Positions 8,805-17,959 of a stretch of DNA of 64,000 nt are shown here, one piece after another. The stretch is from positions 62,001 to 126,000 of the forward strand of contig CAVQXJ010000024.1 of assembly GCA_963717745.1 (NCBI GenBank). The letters run 5' to 3'. Below the pieces are notes generated by a model that was given only the letters and a program-made list of their open reading frames with translations, was not told the DNA's origin and searched no databases. Both the position numbers and the translations under genes were made by a program. The DNA comes from JACCXG01 sp963717745. Its GTDB lineage: Bacteria; Acidobacteriota; Vicinamibacteria; Vicinamibacterales; 2-12-FULL-66-21. Each line of letters starts with the position of its first letter. The stretch's first letter is position 1.

Positions 8805-11483
8805 TCACGGCGTGCGCAGCGCGACGATCGGATCGACTCGGGCGATGCGACGAGCCGGTATGAGCGTCGCCAGAATGGCCAGCAAGAGAAACATCCCAGA
8901 CACCACCGCGAATGTTGTCGGATCGACCGGGGTAATGCCGAAAAGCACGCCCTGGAGGTAGCGACTCAGGGCGATACTCCCGGCCACACCAAGCAGCAGT
9001 CCGACGACCGTCCAGGCAACACCCTGTCGAATCACCATCATGAGGAGCGCGGCCGGGCGTGCACCGAGCGCCAGCCGGACCGCAAGCTCGCGCGTCCGTT
9101 GCGTCACCGCGTACGCGGTGACCCCGTAGACGCCGATCGCCGCGAGCACGGCGGCGACGATGGCAAACGCCGCGGCCAGCACCGCGAACAGCCGCGGCCG
9201 GGACAGTGCATTCGACACAACCTGCTGCATCGTGGCGACGTTGTCGATGGCGGCGGACGAGTCGATCTCGCGGACGGCTTCACGCACACTGGACGCGTAG
9301 TCCGTGGGATCGCCATCGACGCGCACGGCAAAGTAGGGCGTGGGATTGCCTGGCGGCAATTGCCGCGCGTCGACGAACACCTGCGGGTCGGGATCCTGAT
9401 CGAGCCCATACTGCCGCACGTCCCGAACGATACCCACTACCTCGAATGGGTCGGGATGCCCGGCGACCATGACTCGTTGGCCCACCGCATTGGGTCCCAG
9501 GAAGCCGCTCCGCGCCAACGTTTCATTCAGCAGCACCGCGCGCTCATCGTCCTGGCGTAAGGTCCGGCCAGCGACGATGCTCATCCCCATCGCCGTGACG
9601 AACTCATGACTGACCGTGCGCATGTCGATCGGTTCGGGTGGCGGTGGTGTGCCGGCCGGCATGGGTCGCGCCGGATTCAGCGGTCCGCCGGTACGAAAGC
9701 GCACCATCGGCAGCATCTCTGCGTATCCGGCAGCCTTCACGCCGGGCAGCACTCGAAGGCGCTCGGCGACCTCCTCGTAGAAAGGGACCGAGCCGGCCGG
9801 CGAGGACGAGCGCAAGGTGAAGGTCAGTAGATTGGCCGGTTCGTATCCAGGATCGACGTTGGCCAGTTTCACGAAGCTGTGCACCAACAACCCGCCGGCA
9901 ATCAGCGCCATCGTCGCCAGCGCCGTCTGCGCGACCAGTAGCGTGGCACGGCCGCCACGCGAGGGTCCCGCGTGAGCGATCGCGATGCTGCTCAGGCTAC
10001 CTCTGAGCGCGTCCAAGTGCCGTGCAAGTGCATACCGAACAATGGGCAGCAGCCCGACCAGCAGGCCGACACAGAGCGTCATCGCGACGGTGAATGCGAG
10101 TGCGGTCCCGTCGATTTGGATCTCTTCGAGCCGCGGGATGCTGACACCGGGCGTCAGGTCCCGGCGTGCGAGACTGGTACCGAGCGTGCGCAACGTTGAC
10201 ACGGTGCCGAGCGCCAACAACACGCCGGCCGCTCCACCGAAGGTCGCCAAGAGCAGCGTTTCCGTCAGCACATAGCGCACCACCCTCCCCGGGCTCGCGC
10301 CAAGGGCCACCCGCAGTGCCAGTTCCTGACGACGGGCGGCGTTTCTGTTGAGCAGCAAGTTCGTCACGTTCACGCACGCGATCAGCAGCACAAAGGCCAC
10401 TGCCGACGCGAGCACCACGATCAGCGGTCGAACTGGTGCCACCAGATAGTCCTGGATGCTGCGCACTTCGAATCGAGAGACGCCGCGGGTCGATGACGGA
10501 CCGGGCACCCGCCGTTCGGTCTTTCGAATCTGTTGCAGCACGGTCTCGACATTCGCTGAAGCGGCCTCGACGGCGACGTCGTCAGCGAGCCGCGCGATGG
10601 GCGCAACTCGCGCCATCCGCGCGTCGAGCGTGTAGGGCCGCCAAAACAGTGTCTGGGCGTCGGGAAACTGGAATGCTTGCGGCATCACGCCGACGACTGT
10701 GAAGGGCCTGCCGTCCACCGTGAGGTTGCGCCCGAGGATATCGGCCTGCCCACCGAAGTGCCGCTGCCACATCGAATAGCTGAGAACCACGACTGGCTCG
10801 GTCGAAGACGCCTCTTCAGTGTGGAGAAAGATGCGCCCCAGCGCCGGTCTGGCACCAAGCATCTCGAAGACCACGGGTGACAGCCGCGTTCCTTCAAGGC
10901 GAAGTGAACTGTCCGGATCGATGACCACCGTGGCCGTACCCGTGGAATAGACACCGATGTGCGACAGGGTCGGCGCCTGCGCTCGCAAAACCGGCAAATC
11001 ACCCGACCAAATCGCTGCGAGCGATTGCTGGTACCCGATGTCATGCAATGGCGCAGTAGGCCGCTCGATGATGCGGACGAGTCGATCCGCCTCTGGATAT
11101 CCCAACGGGCGCAGCAGCACGGCTTCGACGACACTGAAGATGGCCGTCGTCGATCCGATGCCCAGTGCCAGGGTGACGATGACGATGCCGGCAAAGGCGG
11201 GACTGCGGCGCAGCTGTCGCAGCGCGTGGCGAAGGTCCTGAGCCGTGTGCTCGATCCAGGCGATGCCATTCATCTCGTGGATGTCCTGACGCAGGACGGC
11301 GGGATTGCCGAACTGCCGCTTCGCGGCAAGATACGCCTCGTCAGGCGACATGCCCTGGCGGCGATAGTGCTCGGTGAGCGAGTCCAGGTGTACGTCGATC
11401 TCCAGCCGCAGGTCCTCGTCCAGGCGCCGGCGAGCCAGCATGAAGGCCAACCGCGCGCCGATGGCGCGAAGACGCGTCCACAT
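8805..11483 (-). CDS. ADOP-type fused ABC transporter permease (copy 1)
   Basis: An 892-residue inner-membrane protein. Residues 1-80 are the helical prefix domain found before ADOP permeases (LARRRLDEDLRLEIDVHLDS). It is followed by a MacB-like first transmembrane helix (IVIVTLALGIGSTTAIFSVV), a large periplasmic core, and an FtsX domain (VLASAVAFVLLIACVNVTNLLLNR). The unit is then duplicated: second periplasmic core and second FtsX (VLAAIGVYGVTAYAVTQRTRELAVRLALGA), ending VDPIVALRTP. No ATPase gene is adjacent, which is typical for these 'orphan' permeases. A PadR regulator gene lies one base upstream, so the two form an operon. The transported or extruded substrate is unknown. Confidence 0.92.
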   Translation of the reverse strand: MWTRLRAIGARLAFMLARRRLDEDLRLEIDVHLDSLTEHYRRQGMSPDEAYLAAKRQFGNPAVLRQDIHEMNGIAWIEHTAQDLRHALRQLRRSPAFAGIVIVTLALGIGSTTAIFSVVEAVLLRPLGYPEADRLVRIIERPTAPLHDIGYQQSLAAIWSGDLPVLRAQAPTLSHIGVYSTGTATVVIDPDSSLRLEGTRLSPVVFEMLGARPALGRIFLHTEEASSTEPVVVLSYSMWQRHFGGQADILGRNLTVDGRPFTVVGVMPQAFQFPDAQTLFWRPYTLDARMARVAPIARLADDVAVEAASANVETVLQQIRKTERRVPGPSSTRGVSRFEVRSIQDYLVAPVRPLIVVLASAVAFVLLIACVNVTNLLLNRNAARRQELALRVALGASPGRVVRYVLTETLLLATFGGAAGVLLALGTVSTLRTLGTSLARRDLTPGVSIPRLEEIQIDGTALAFTVAMTLCVGLLVGLLPIVRYALARHLDALRGSLSSIAIAHAGPSRGGRATLLVAQTALATMALIAGGLLVHSFVKLANVDPGYEPANLLTFTLRSSSPAGSVPFYEEVAERLRVLPGVKAAGYAEMLPMVRFRTGGPLNPARPMPAGTPPPPEPIDMRTVSHEFVTAMGMSIVAGRTLRQDDERAVLLNETLARSGFLGPNAVGQRVMVAGHPDPFEVVGIVRDVRQYGLDQDPDPQVFVDARQLPPGNPTPYFAVRVDGDPTDYASSVREAVREIDSSAAIDNVATMQQVVSNALSRPRLFAVLAAAFAIVAAVLAAIGVYGVTAYAVTQRTRELAVRLALGARPAALLMMVIRQGVAWTVVGLLLGVAGSIALSRYLQGVLFGITPVDPTTFAVVSGMFLLLAILATLIPARRIARVDPIVALRTP

Positions 11484-11484
11484 G

Positions 11485-11844
11485 TCAGCCCTGTTCCACG
11501 CCGCGGAGGCGGGCGACCAAGCCTGCGAGCTGGTCCCACGCCTCGACCTCGCGCGCCAATTGACGCTTACCGGCTACGGTAATCGCATAGAACTTGGCCT
11601 TACGGTTGGCTTCGGAGGTGCCCCAGCTCGCCGAGATCCATCGCCGATGCTGGAGCCGCATGAGCGCTGCGTAGACGGTGCCTTCATTCAGTTTCAGAAT
11701 GTCGCCGCTCGTCTGCTCGATGCGCCTGGCGATGCCGTAGCCGTGCTGAGGCCCCATGGTGTCGAGCGTTTGCAGCACGATCAAATCCAGCGTGCCCTGC
11801 AACAGTTCGAGTTTTGTCGCCGGACGCGCCTGCCCCTTGGCCAT
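11485..11844 (-). CDS. PadR-family transcriptional regulator (copy 1)
   Basis: A 119-residue winged-helix repressor. The PadR signature is clear: LLQGTLDLIVLQTLDTMGPQHGYGIARRIEQTSGDIL, with the wing in LNEGTVYAALMRLQHRRWI and the tail NRKAKFYAITVAGKRQLARE. PadR proteins act as dimers that release DNA on binding a small ligand. Its stop codon is separated by one base from the ATG of the ADOP permease, so both are translated from one message. It most likely represses its own operon. A candidate operator lies just upstream. Confidence 0.93.
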   Translation of the reverse strand: MAKGQARPATKLELLQGTLDLIVLQTLDTMGPQHGYGIARRIEQTSGDILKLNEGTVYAALMRLQHRRWISASWGTSEANRKAKFYAITVAGKRQLAREVEAWDQLAGLVARLRGVEQG

Positions 11845-11846
11845 CG

Positions 11847-11880
11847 CATACGAGCTTAACAGGACACCTGTGCGGTGTCC
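11847..11880. promoter_or_regulatory. Candidate PadR-1 promoter/operator
   Basis: Directly upstream of the PadR-1 start are two elements. CATACGAG at 11847-11854 (CTCGTATG in the gene's direction) also occurs upstream of the second PadR gene. A 7-bp inverted repeat GGACACC/GGTGTCC (11862-11868, 11874-11880, five-base spacer) follows. The position matches the core promoter, where an autorepressor would bind. This is inference from position and symmetry. Confidence 0.4.
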
Positions 11881-11991
11881 ATAGGTGCCGTCTGTGACGG
11901 TAGCGCCACCGAACCGGCAGCGGGTCCCTCACGCCGCTGATGGTGGTTCGGGCTGACGGCGCAGCGGGGTGGTCCGTTTGTGGTGTTGCGC

Positions 11992-12429
11992 TCAGCCGAG
12001 GTCTTGGGCGAGTCCGATGAGAAGCCCTTCAGGCCCGCGGATGTAGCAGAGCCGATACGCGTCTTTATACCGGACTACCTCGCCTACGAGCTGCGCTCCG
12101 CGCTTGCGAAGCCTCTCGAGCGTCTCGTCGATGTCGTCTACAGCGAACATGACCCGTAGGTAGCCGAGAGCGTTCACCGGGGCGTTTCGGTGATCAGCGA
12201 CGGTGGGCGGCGTGAGAAAGCGGGAGAGCTCGAGCCGGCCGTGGCCGTCCGGCGTGCGCATCATCGCAATCTCGACGCGTTGATCGCCCAGTCCAGTGAC
12301 ACGTCCGGCCCATTCTCCTTCGATCGTGCCTCGCCCTTCGAGCTCGAGGCCGAGCTCGCGAAAGAACTCAATCGTCGCCGCAAGGTCATCGACGACGATT
12401 CCTATGTTGTCCATCCGTTTCAGCGCCAT
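11992..12429 (-). CDS. VOC-family (glyoxalase/bleomycin-resistance-like) protein
   Basis: A 145-residue protein with the paired beta-alpha-beta-beta-beta modules of the vicinal oxygen chelate fold. The first module begins MDNIGIVVDDLAATIEFFRELGLELEGRG and the second YLRVMFAVDDIDETLERLRKRGAQLVGEV, ending in GPEGLLIGLAQ. A metal-ligand-like glutamate is seen in HGRLELSRFL. Members range from glyoxalases to dioxygenases and binding proteins; the substrate here is unknown. It is cytoplasmic, single, and divergent from the neighbouring methyltransferase gene. Confidence 0.9.
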   Translation of the reverse strand: MALKRMDNIGIVVDDLAATIEFFRELGLELEGRGTIEGEWAGRVTGLGDQRVEIAMMRTPDGHGRLELSRFLTPPTVADHRNAPVNALGYLRVMFAVDDIDETLERLRKRGAQLVGEVVRYKDAYRLCYIRGPEGLLIGLAQDLG

Positions 12430-12555
12430 GTGTCCAATCTACATGGAATCGGCTCGACGCACTGGCAGCGCCAGATCGATGCACTCCACCGGGTATTCGT
12501 GAATCCGAGCACACCTCGTTTGACGGCGACGATCCCCTTTGGTAGGTTGCGGCAT

Positions 12556-13527
12556 GTGCCTCTCTCTGCAACGGTCTCTCGACTCGTGACGGCCAGCGCG
12601 GTTGTGGCGGGGGCTCTGGCCGCCTCCGCGATCGTCCCGGCCCAAGGACGGCCGTCCGCGACTGCCCTGGAGGTCGCCGCCTATCGAGCGATCGGGGCGC
12701 GGCATCCGGATCCTGCTGTCCGCAACGGTGACGACCTGGCCGAACGCTTGCTCGGCCCAGCCGAGCGCGCCATCCTGCTCGCGGGTGGGGCGGAGGCCGT
12801 CGTCAAGGCACTCGATATGAACACCGATGCGGCGTGGGCGAGTCTCGGTAACCGAAGCGTCTTCGCACGCGGCGTCCACATCCGGACACGCCACATCGAC
12901 GAAGTGCTCGGCGACAGCCTGACGGCGGGCATCGAACAGATCGTGCTGCTTGGCGCCGGCCTCGATTCCCGCGCTTACCGGTTCGACCCCCTCCGCCGCA
13001 TGCGTGTCTTTGAGCTCGATCTGCCGCAGACGCAAGAGTACAAGAAGCATCGCGTTCGCGAGGTGCTTGGATCGTTGCCTGGCCACGTGTCGTACGTTCC
13101 GATCGATTTCACCACGCAGGATCTTGCCGCGGTACTGGAGGGGGCCGGCTATGATGCGAACAAGAAAGCCCTGTTTATCTGGGAAGGCGTTTCGATGTAC
13201 ATCCCAGAGGCTGCCGTGGATGCGACTCTGCGCGCTGTGACGCGAAAGGGCGCGAGCGGAAGCCGGATTGTCTTCGATTATTTCCTGCGCAGCGCATTGG
13301 ACTCGCCGGCGTCGGCGTTGCGCGAGGTCTCGAAGATCGTCGCCAAAGTGGGAGAGCCATTCCTTTTTGGCGTTGCCGGGGAGGACGGGAAGGCGTTCGT
13401 CACCGCACGCGGCCTGCGGGTTCTCTCCGATTTCGGAAGCGCGGAACTCGGCAAGCGCTATCTGCCGGCAGGTGTGGGAATGCCTTCCCCGTCCGCCAAT
13501 CGCATCTGCACTGCCATCGTCCCGTAA
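12556..13527 (+). CDS. TIGR00027/LCM-type SAM methyltransferase with N-terminal signal-like segment
   Basis: A protein of 323 residues of the leucine carboxyl methyltransferase-like family. Signatures are AYRAIGARHPDP, LDMNTDAAWASLGNRSVFARGVHIRTRHID, the SAM motif QIVLLGAGLDSRAYRF, VFELDLPQTQEYKK and FIWEGVSMYIPEAAVDATL. Relatives O-methylate polyketides or are uncharacterised. The start is taken as a GTG at 12556, which is followed by a hydrophobic stretch (SRLVTASAVVAGALAASAIV) resembling an export or membrane signal, unusual for a SAM enzyme. The frame stays open upstream to 12190, but that part overlaps the VOC gene in antisense and shows no homology. It is divergent from the VOC gene. 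Confidence 0.8.
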   Translation: MPLSATVSRLVTASAVVAGALAASAIVPAQGRPSATALEVAAYRAIGARHPDPAVRNGDDLAERLLGPAERAILLAGGAEAVVKALDMNTDAAWASLGNRSVFARGVHIRTRHIDEVLGDSLTAGIEQIVLLGAGLDSRAYRFDPLRRMRVFELDLPQTQEYKKHRVREVLGSLPGHVSYVPIDFTTQDLAAVLEGAGYDANKKALFIWEGVSMYIPEAAVDATLRAVTRKGASGSRIVFDYFLRSALDSPASALREVSKIVAKVGEPFLFGVAGEDGKAFVTARGLRVLSDFGSAELGKRYLPAGVGMPSPSANRICTAIVP

Positions 13528-13696
13528 GGACGGTCGCAATCGATCGGGCCGTCAAGGCTCTGAGCTCGCTCCTCGAGCCAACGCCCTGAGGTGCAGCGTC
13601 GGGCGCGAACCCGACTGCCACCGCTGCGGCAACGGCGGAAATGTTCAGGCGCGCACGCGTGCCGTTGCTCACAACACTGCCAAATAGGCCACCACC
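13528..13696. other. Convergent intergenic region
   Basis: This separates two convergent methyltransferase genes. GC-rich; I see no gene and no strong stem followed by a T-run. Confidence 0.4.
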
Positions 13697-14386
13697 CTAT
13701 TTCTCCCGCGCCCCGCCCGGCCCGAACACCAGAATGTGCTGCCACGGGAGGACGTCGATCACGCGCTCGAAGCGGTAGCCCTCCGCTTCGAGCTCCATTC
13801 GCGCTTCGCGGACCGTCATCTTGTGTTCCTGGCGAATCGGCACGCGGTCGTCTTCCTTGCGGAACTCGATCAGCACCAGCCGGCCACCCGGCTTGATCGC
13901 GCGCTTCAGCGACTGCACGAACGCCTGTGGCTGCGCCAGCTCGTGGTAGACGTCCACCATCAGCGCGAGATCGATCGCGGCGTCGGGCAATCGTGATTCG
14001 GTGGCCGTGCCGAGCCGGAGCTCGACATTCGACACCGGCGCGTGCTCGAGCTTCTTGCGGATCAGCGCAAGCATCTCCGGCTGGATGTCGGTCGCGTAGA
14101 CGCGCCCCCGGGGGCCGACCGCCGTGCTGAGCAGCATCGTGTAGTACCCCGAGCCCGCGCCGATGTCAGCGACGACCTGCCCTGGCCGCAGCTGCAGTTC
14201 CGCGATCGCCTTGCGAGGCGCCTCCTCGGCTTCGCGTTCCGGCCGCTCGAGCCAGGCGGCGCCCTGATGTCCCATGACTCCGGCGATCGGCCGGCCTGAG
14301 ATCGGATGTGCAGGCTGGCCAAACGAGAAACCTGCCGTAGCCGCGACGACCGCGGCGACCCGGAGTATCGCGCGACGGCGCGTCAC
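13697..14386 (-). CDS. Class I SAM-dependent methyltransferase with export-like N-terminus
   Basis: A protein of 229 residues. The N-terminus (VTRRRAILRVAAVVAATAGFSFGQP) looks like an export or lipoprotein-like signal. The methyltransferase core follows: QVVADIGAGSGYYTMLLSTAVG (motif I), VYATDIQPEML, AIDLALMVDVYHELAQPQ and KPGGRLVLIEFRKEDDRVPI. The VDVYHEL segment is typical of UbiE-like proteins found beside sulfatases and DUF1080 genes. Its GTG start overlaps the stop of the upstream sulfatase as GTGA, so translation is coupled. A periplasmic methyltransferase would lack SAM, so the exported location is doubtful and the segment may instead be a membrane anchor. Confidence 0.85.
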   Translation of the reverse strand: MTRRRAILRVAAVVAATAGFSFGQPAHPISGRPIAGVMGHQGAAWLERPEREAEEAPRKAIAELQLRPGQVVADIGAGSGYYTMLLSTAVGPRGRVYATDIQPEMLALIRKKLEHAPVSNVELRLGTATESRLPDAAIDLALMVDVYHELAQPQAFVQSLKRAIKPGGRLVLIEFRKEDDRVPIRQEHKMTVREARMELEAEGYRFERVIDVLPWQHILVFGPGGAREK

Positions 14387-15900
14387 CGGCTCCTGCCTGT
14401 CTTGCGATAACTCTCGAGCAGCGTCGTCAGGCGCCGGACGGTGTCCGGATGGGCCGCTTGGAGATTGGTTTTCTCGGCCGGGTCCGCCTCGAGGTCGAAC
14501 AGCTGCAGCGGCGGCAGTCCCTTCTCGGCTGACGAACCCGGCGCCGGAGCGCTGAGGCCGCCCGATCCCGGCGCGAGACAGAGCTTCCATCGCCCGTCCC
14601 GGATCGCGAGCGACCCGTTCCCCGACTGGAACACCACCGCGCCGCGACGTTCGAACACCGCTCCGGGCTGACGCAGCAGCGGGAGGAAGCTGACGCTGTC
14701 TTCGCCCGCGCCGGCGGGCAGCCCACGGCCCGTCGGTAAAACGATGTCCGCGACCGTCGCGAGGACGTCGACCAGGCTGACCAGCGCCCGCGACGTCGTC
14801 CCGGGCGCGACCACACCGGGCCACCTCACCAGGAACGGCACGCGGTGCCCGCCTTCGTACAGATCCTGCTTGGCGCCGCGCCAGCCGCCGGCCGAATCGT
14901 GACCCTGGGCGCGCAGCGAGTCGATCATGCCGGCGATTGGCGCCGGACCGTTGTCGCTCGTGAATATGACGAGCGTATTCTTCGCCGCACCGCTCTGCTC
15001 GAGCGCCTGCAGCACCTCGCCGACGGCGGCGTCCGTCTCGGCGACGAAGTCAGCGTAGGGACCGAGACCGGTGCGGCCCGCGAACGCCGCGGTCGGCAGC
15101 ACCGGTGTGTGCGGCGACGCCAGGGCGAGATACAGGAAGAACGGCTGCGGCCCGGCCGCACGATCCCGCACGTAGCGCACGGCTCGCGACGTCAGGTCTG
15201 CCAGCACGCGCTCGGGCCGGAACGAGGCGCCCGCCCGGCCCGGACGGTGAAACGCGGGCACGGCCGACGGCTCGCCGGCGATCGTGGTCGTCGGTGGCTC
15301 GAGGACGCGGTCGCCGTCGATGTAAACGTAGTCCCGCATGTCGAGCGACGCCGGCAGGCCGAAGAACTCGACGAATCCGTGATGGGTCGGCCCGTCCGCG
15401 ATCCGTCCGCCGTAATCGATCCAGTCGACCGGCGCGGCCTCGGTGTTGGTCGTGCGGTCCGGTGTCGTCCCGGGCCCGGCGGCCCACCGAAGGCCGAGAT
15501 GCCACTTGCCAATGCCGGCCGTGTGATAGCCCGACTCGCGGAGCAGCGACGCGACCGTGGTGCGGTCAGGTTCGATGAGGGCGTCGCCGTTGCCCCACAA
15601 GACTCCGCGCGGCAGCCGCGAGCGCCAGGGATAACGGCCAGTGAGCAGGCCGTAGCGGGTTGGAGTGCATACCGCGGACGGCGTGTGGGCGTCGGTCAGC
15701 CGCAGCCCCTCGCGGGCCAGGCGATCGAGATGGGGCGTGGGGATCCGGCCGGCCGGGTTGAACGCGCCGACGTCGCCGTAGCCGAGATCGTCGGCGAGAA
15801 TCAGGACGACGTTGGGGCGCGTCTGCGCCGTGCCGCTGGCAGACGAGGCCAAGGCCAGAAGCAGGGCGGCGGTGAGTCGGCGCATCCCCGCATTCTTCAT
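14383..15900 (-). CDS. Secreted type I sulfatase (arylsulfatase-like)
   Basis: A 505-residue protein with an export signal (LTAALLLALASSASGTAQ). The sulfatase core is clear: metal ligands in VVLILADDLGYGDVG, the activation motif with Cys78 in SAVCTPTRYGLLTGR (C-x-P-x-R, the cysteine converted to formylglycine), GIGKWHLG, YLALASPHTPVLPT, and TLVIFTSDNGPAPIAG. The C-terminus carries LFDLEADPAEKTNLQ, common to this family. It removes sulfate esters from sulfated sugars in the periplasm. A maturase for the cysteine is not in the window. It is the first gene of a coupled pair with the downstream methyltransferase. Confidence 0.95.
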   Translation of the reverse strand: MKNAGMRRLTAALLLALASSASGTAQTRPNVVLILADDLGYGDVGAFNPAGRIPTPHLDRLAREGLRLTDAHTPSAVCTPTRYGLLTGRYPWRSRLPRGVLWGNGDALIEPDRTTVASLLRESGYHTAGIGKWHLGLRWAAGPGTTPDRTTNTEAAPVDWIDYGGRIADGPTHHGFVEFFGLPASLDMRDYVYIDGDRVLEPPTTTIAGEPSAVPAFHRPGRAGASFRPERVLADLTSRAVRYVRDRAAGPQPFFLYLALASPHTPVLPTAAFAGRTGLGPYADFVAETDAAVGEVLQALEQSGAAKNTLVIFTSDNGPAPIAGMIDSLRAQGHDSAGGWRGAKQDLYEGGHRVPFLVRWPGVVAPGTTSRALVSLVDVLATVADIVLPTGRGLPAGAGEDSVSFLPLLRQPGAVFERRGAVVFQSGNGSLAIRDGRWKLCLAPGSGGLSAPAPGSSAEKGLPPLQLFDLEADPAEKTNLQAAHPDTVRRLTTLLESYRKTGRSR

Positions 15901-15964
15901 CGATCGGGTGGCGCGATCAACGGGCCCGCGTCGGCGGACCCGATCGGGGACGTCGATAGTGGAT

Positions 15965-17356
15965 CTATGGCCGCGTCGACAGTACGAGCTTGCAGCGCAC
16001 GTCGAGCGAAAAGCGGCCGCGGCCGCAGGAGGCCAGCGCGATCTGCGGACACTTCTGCTCCAGCCGGCGCCGCAGTAACAAGAGCCGGCTTTCGAGGTTG
16101 TCCTTCCACTCCGGCAGCTTCAGCGACTTGTCCAGGCGGAGCTCACGATTGGTGAACTCACGGCGGCCGGTCGCGGCATGCTGGGTGAGGAGCCGCCAGA
16201 GGATCTTGGCCGGCACGCTGCGAATGAGGTAGTCGCCGTCGACCATGATGCACTCGTCGGTCTCGTAATAGACGATCTCGCTCCTGTTCATCGACGACGC
16301 TGCAGCGGCCGGAGCCGGCGCGGCGGCCGCTTGCGCCGGCGCTTGCGGATCGCCGGCACTGTCGGCGGCGCGCTCCTGCAGCAGCATGTTCTGCACGGCG
16401 ATGGCGAGATAGCTGCCGAGCAGCTCGATCGAAGCGCGGTCTTCCTCGTGAAAGCGATACGGCACTTCACTTTCGACGCAGAGGACGCCGACCAGCTCGC
16501 CGCGCGCCAGCAGCGGGACGCCGAGCTGACTCTCGGGGCTGGCGAGGCCGGGCAGCGGAATGCGCCGCGCCGCCAGCTCGGGGTGCTCCGCCGCGCGATG
16601 CATGGCCAACGCGTACAGCATTCCCCGCATCAAGCCCGAAATCCGAATCGGCTTGCGCGCTTCGGCCACCATGCCGCAGATGCCTTCACCGAAGCGGACT
16701 TCCGCCCCGGCGCCGCTCTCGCCGTAACCACGCGTGGCAATCGTGACGAGGACATCGTTTTCTTCACCGGGCACCAGGAACATCGAATGACTGAAGCCGA
16801 ACGTCTGCTCGAGGGCGAGCAGAATGGAATCGACCAGCGACTCGAGGCTGTCGGCGCGGTGGATCCGATCGCTCAGCGTCTGCAGCGCGTTGATGGTGAA
16901 GATCGGGCTGGCGGCGGCCGCCGCCGCCGCGTGAGGGTTCGGACGCTGAGTGCCAACTTCTTCGGGCACCGGCTCGACCTGCAGGACTTCGTAGACATCG
17001 GCCGCGCGCAGCTTGAAGATGCCCTTCAGGCCGCAGTACGACGCGATCGCCTCGATACGCAACGCCATCCGATCGAACAGCAGTCCGGCGGTCTCCGAGC
17101 GAACGTACTTCAGGCGCAGGCTCCATCCCTGCCCGGTATCCGGGTCCGGGACGATGACCAGCGCCTGCGGATTCTCGGTGATGTTCCGCCGGCTCTTGTT
17201 GAAGAACTGATACGAGAGCGCGACATGGGTCGAATCGACGTACTCGACGTGACTCAAGTAGGCCGCATTCGGGATGCCGTCGGCCGAACAGGTGAACAGC
17301 TGCGCCGGGAGCAGCCCCTGAAAGCACGTCGCCAGCGATTCGAGTGAGACGGTCAT
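15965..17356 (-). CDS. PNPOx-like/GAF sensor protein with C-terminal winged-helix-like domain
   Basis: A 463-residue cytoplasmic protein with three parts. Residues 1-130 form a pyridoxamine-phosphate-oxidase-like split barrel (TCSADGIPNAAYLSHVEYVD, FFNKSRRNITENPQALVIV), a fold that binds flavin, haem or F420. An alanine-rich linker leads to a GAF domain (about 155-325: LALEQTFGFSHSMFLVPGEE, EGICGMVAEARKP, LLARGELVGVLCVES). A second Ala/Pro linker precedes a C-terminal region (YLIRSVPAKILWRLLTQHAA, FTNRELRLDKSLKLPEWKDN, ESRLLLLRRRLEQ) resembling a winged-helix DNA-binding domain. It looks like a redox- or ligand-responsive regulator. Its ATG overlaps the stop of the upstream PNPOx gene as ATGA. 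Confidence 0.85.
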   Translation of the reverse strand: MTVSLESLATCFQGLLPAQLFTCSADGIPNAAYLSHVEYVDSTHVALSYQFFNKSRRNITENPQALVIVPDPDTGQGWSLRLKYVRSETAGLLFDRMALRIEAIASYCGLKGIFKLRAADVYEVLQVEPVPEEVGTQRPNPHAAAAAAASPIFTINALQTLSDRIHRADSLESLVDSILLALEQTFGFSHSMFLVPGEENDVLVTIATRGYGESGAGAEVRFGEGICGMVAEARKPIRISGLMRGMLYALAMHRAAEHPELAARRIPLPGLASPESQLGVPLLARGELVGVLCVESEVPYRFHEEDRASIELLGSYLAIAVQNMLLQERAADSAGDPQAPAQAAAAPAPAAAASSMNRSEIVYYETDECIMVDGDYLIRSVPAKILWRLLTQHAATGRREFTNRELRLDKSLKLPEWKDNLESRLLLLRRRLEQKCPQIALASCGRGRFSLDVRCKLVLSTRP

Positions 17357-17820
17357 GGACGCGATGACAGGAGAGTCCCCGCCGCGGCCCCGGGAGTCTG
17401 TTCGAAAATGGCCGTCGCGCGCAGCCGGATCGCAACCGAGGGCCAGATGACCAGGCCTGTCGTGACGGCGTGCGGGATCCCGATTCGCTCGAGGTTGGCG
17501 CGAAAACCCTCCGACTGCTGTTCGATCACGCCGCGCTCGGCATCGACCGCCGGCCGCGCCTCGACGAAGATGCCTTTGATCTGACAGGCGCGGTCGTCGA
17601 CCGGCCGCGCGAAGGACACCGCGGCAGCGCCATTGGCGCGAAGATCCGGGACGACGCGGCCGGCCGCGACTTCAGGCAGGTAGACCACCAGGTGCAGGTC
17701 GTCGTCCTCGATCCTGACCGCGCTGGCGCGCGCGCCGTTCGGCTCGAGCCGCGCGGTGCGGCTGGCGATGTGGATGCCCAGCCCTCCTTCGAGGAAGGCA
17801 CGCAGGTCGGGGTCAATCAT
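17353..17820 (-). CDS. Pyridoxamine 5'-phosphate oxidase-family small protein
   Basis: A 155-residue single-domain protein of the PNPOx-like split-barrel fold. Recognisable parts are LRAFLEGGLGIHIASRTARLEPNG, DLHLVVYLPEVAAGRVVPDL, AVSFARPVDDRACQIKGIF and VVIWPSVAIRLRATAIFEQTP-like C-terminal strand. It lacks obvious specificity residues, so it could bind FMN, haem or F420. It is the first gene of a coupled pair with the PNPOx-GAF regulator, with a four-base ATGA overlap, suggesting that the two sense or handle the same cofactor. TATACT upstream on the minus strand could be its -10 box. Confidence 0.8.
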   Translation of the reverse strand: MIDPDLRAFLEGGLGIHIASRTARLEPNGARASAVRIEDDDLHLVVYLPEVAAGRVVPDLRANGAAAVSFARPVDDRACQIKGIFVEARPAVDAERGVIEQQSEGFRANLERIGIPHAVTTGLVIWPSVAIRLRATAIFEQTPGAAAGTLLSSRP

Positions 17821-17959
17821 GCGGGAGGTTCCAAGTATAGCGTCCGTTAAGGACCTTTTAGGATCCTGATAGGGTCCGGTGAGCGAGCGGTAGGAATCAT
17901 TTAGGGTTCGCGCGTTCGTGGGCCGCCGTAATCTCCGTCAGTCAAAAGGGAGATGACGC

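Noticed and set aside
12190..12555. N-terminal extension of the TIGR00027 methyltransferase
   Set aside because: It is antisense to the VOC gene and shows no methyltransferase sequence.
16178..17347. A 389-codon + strand open frame
   Set aside because: It is the antisense shadow of the PNPOx-GAF gene, whose domains are clear.
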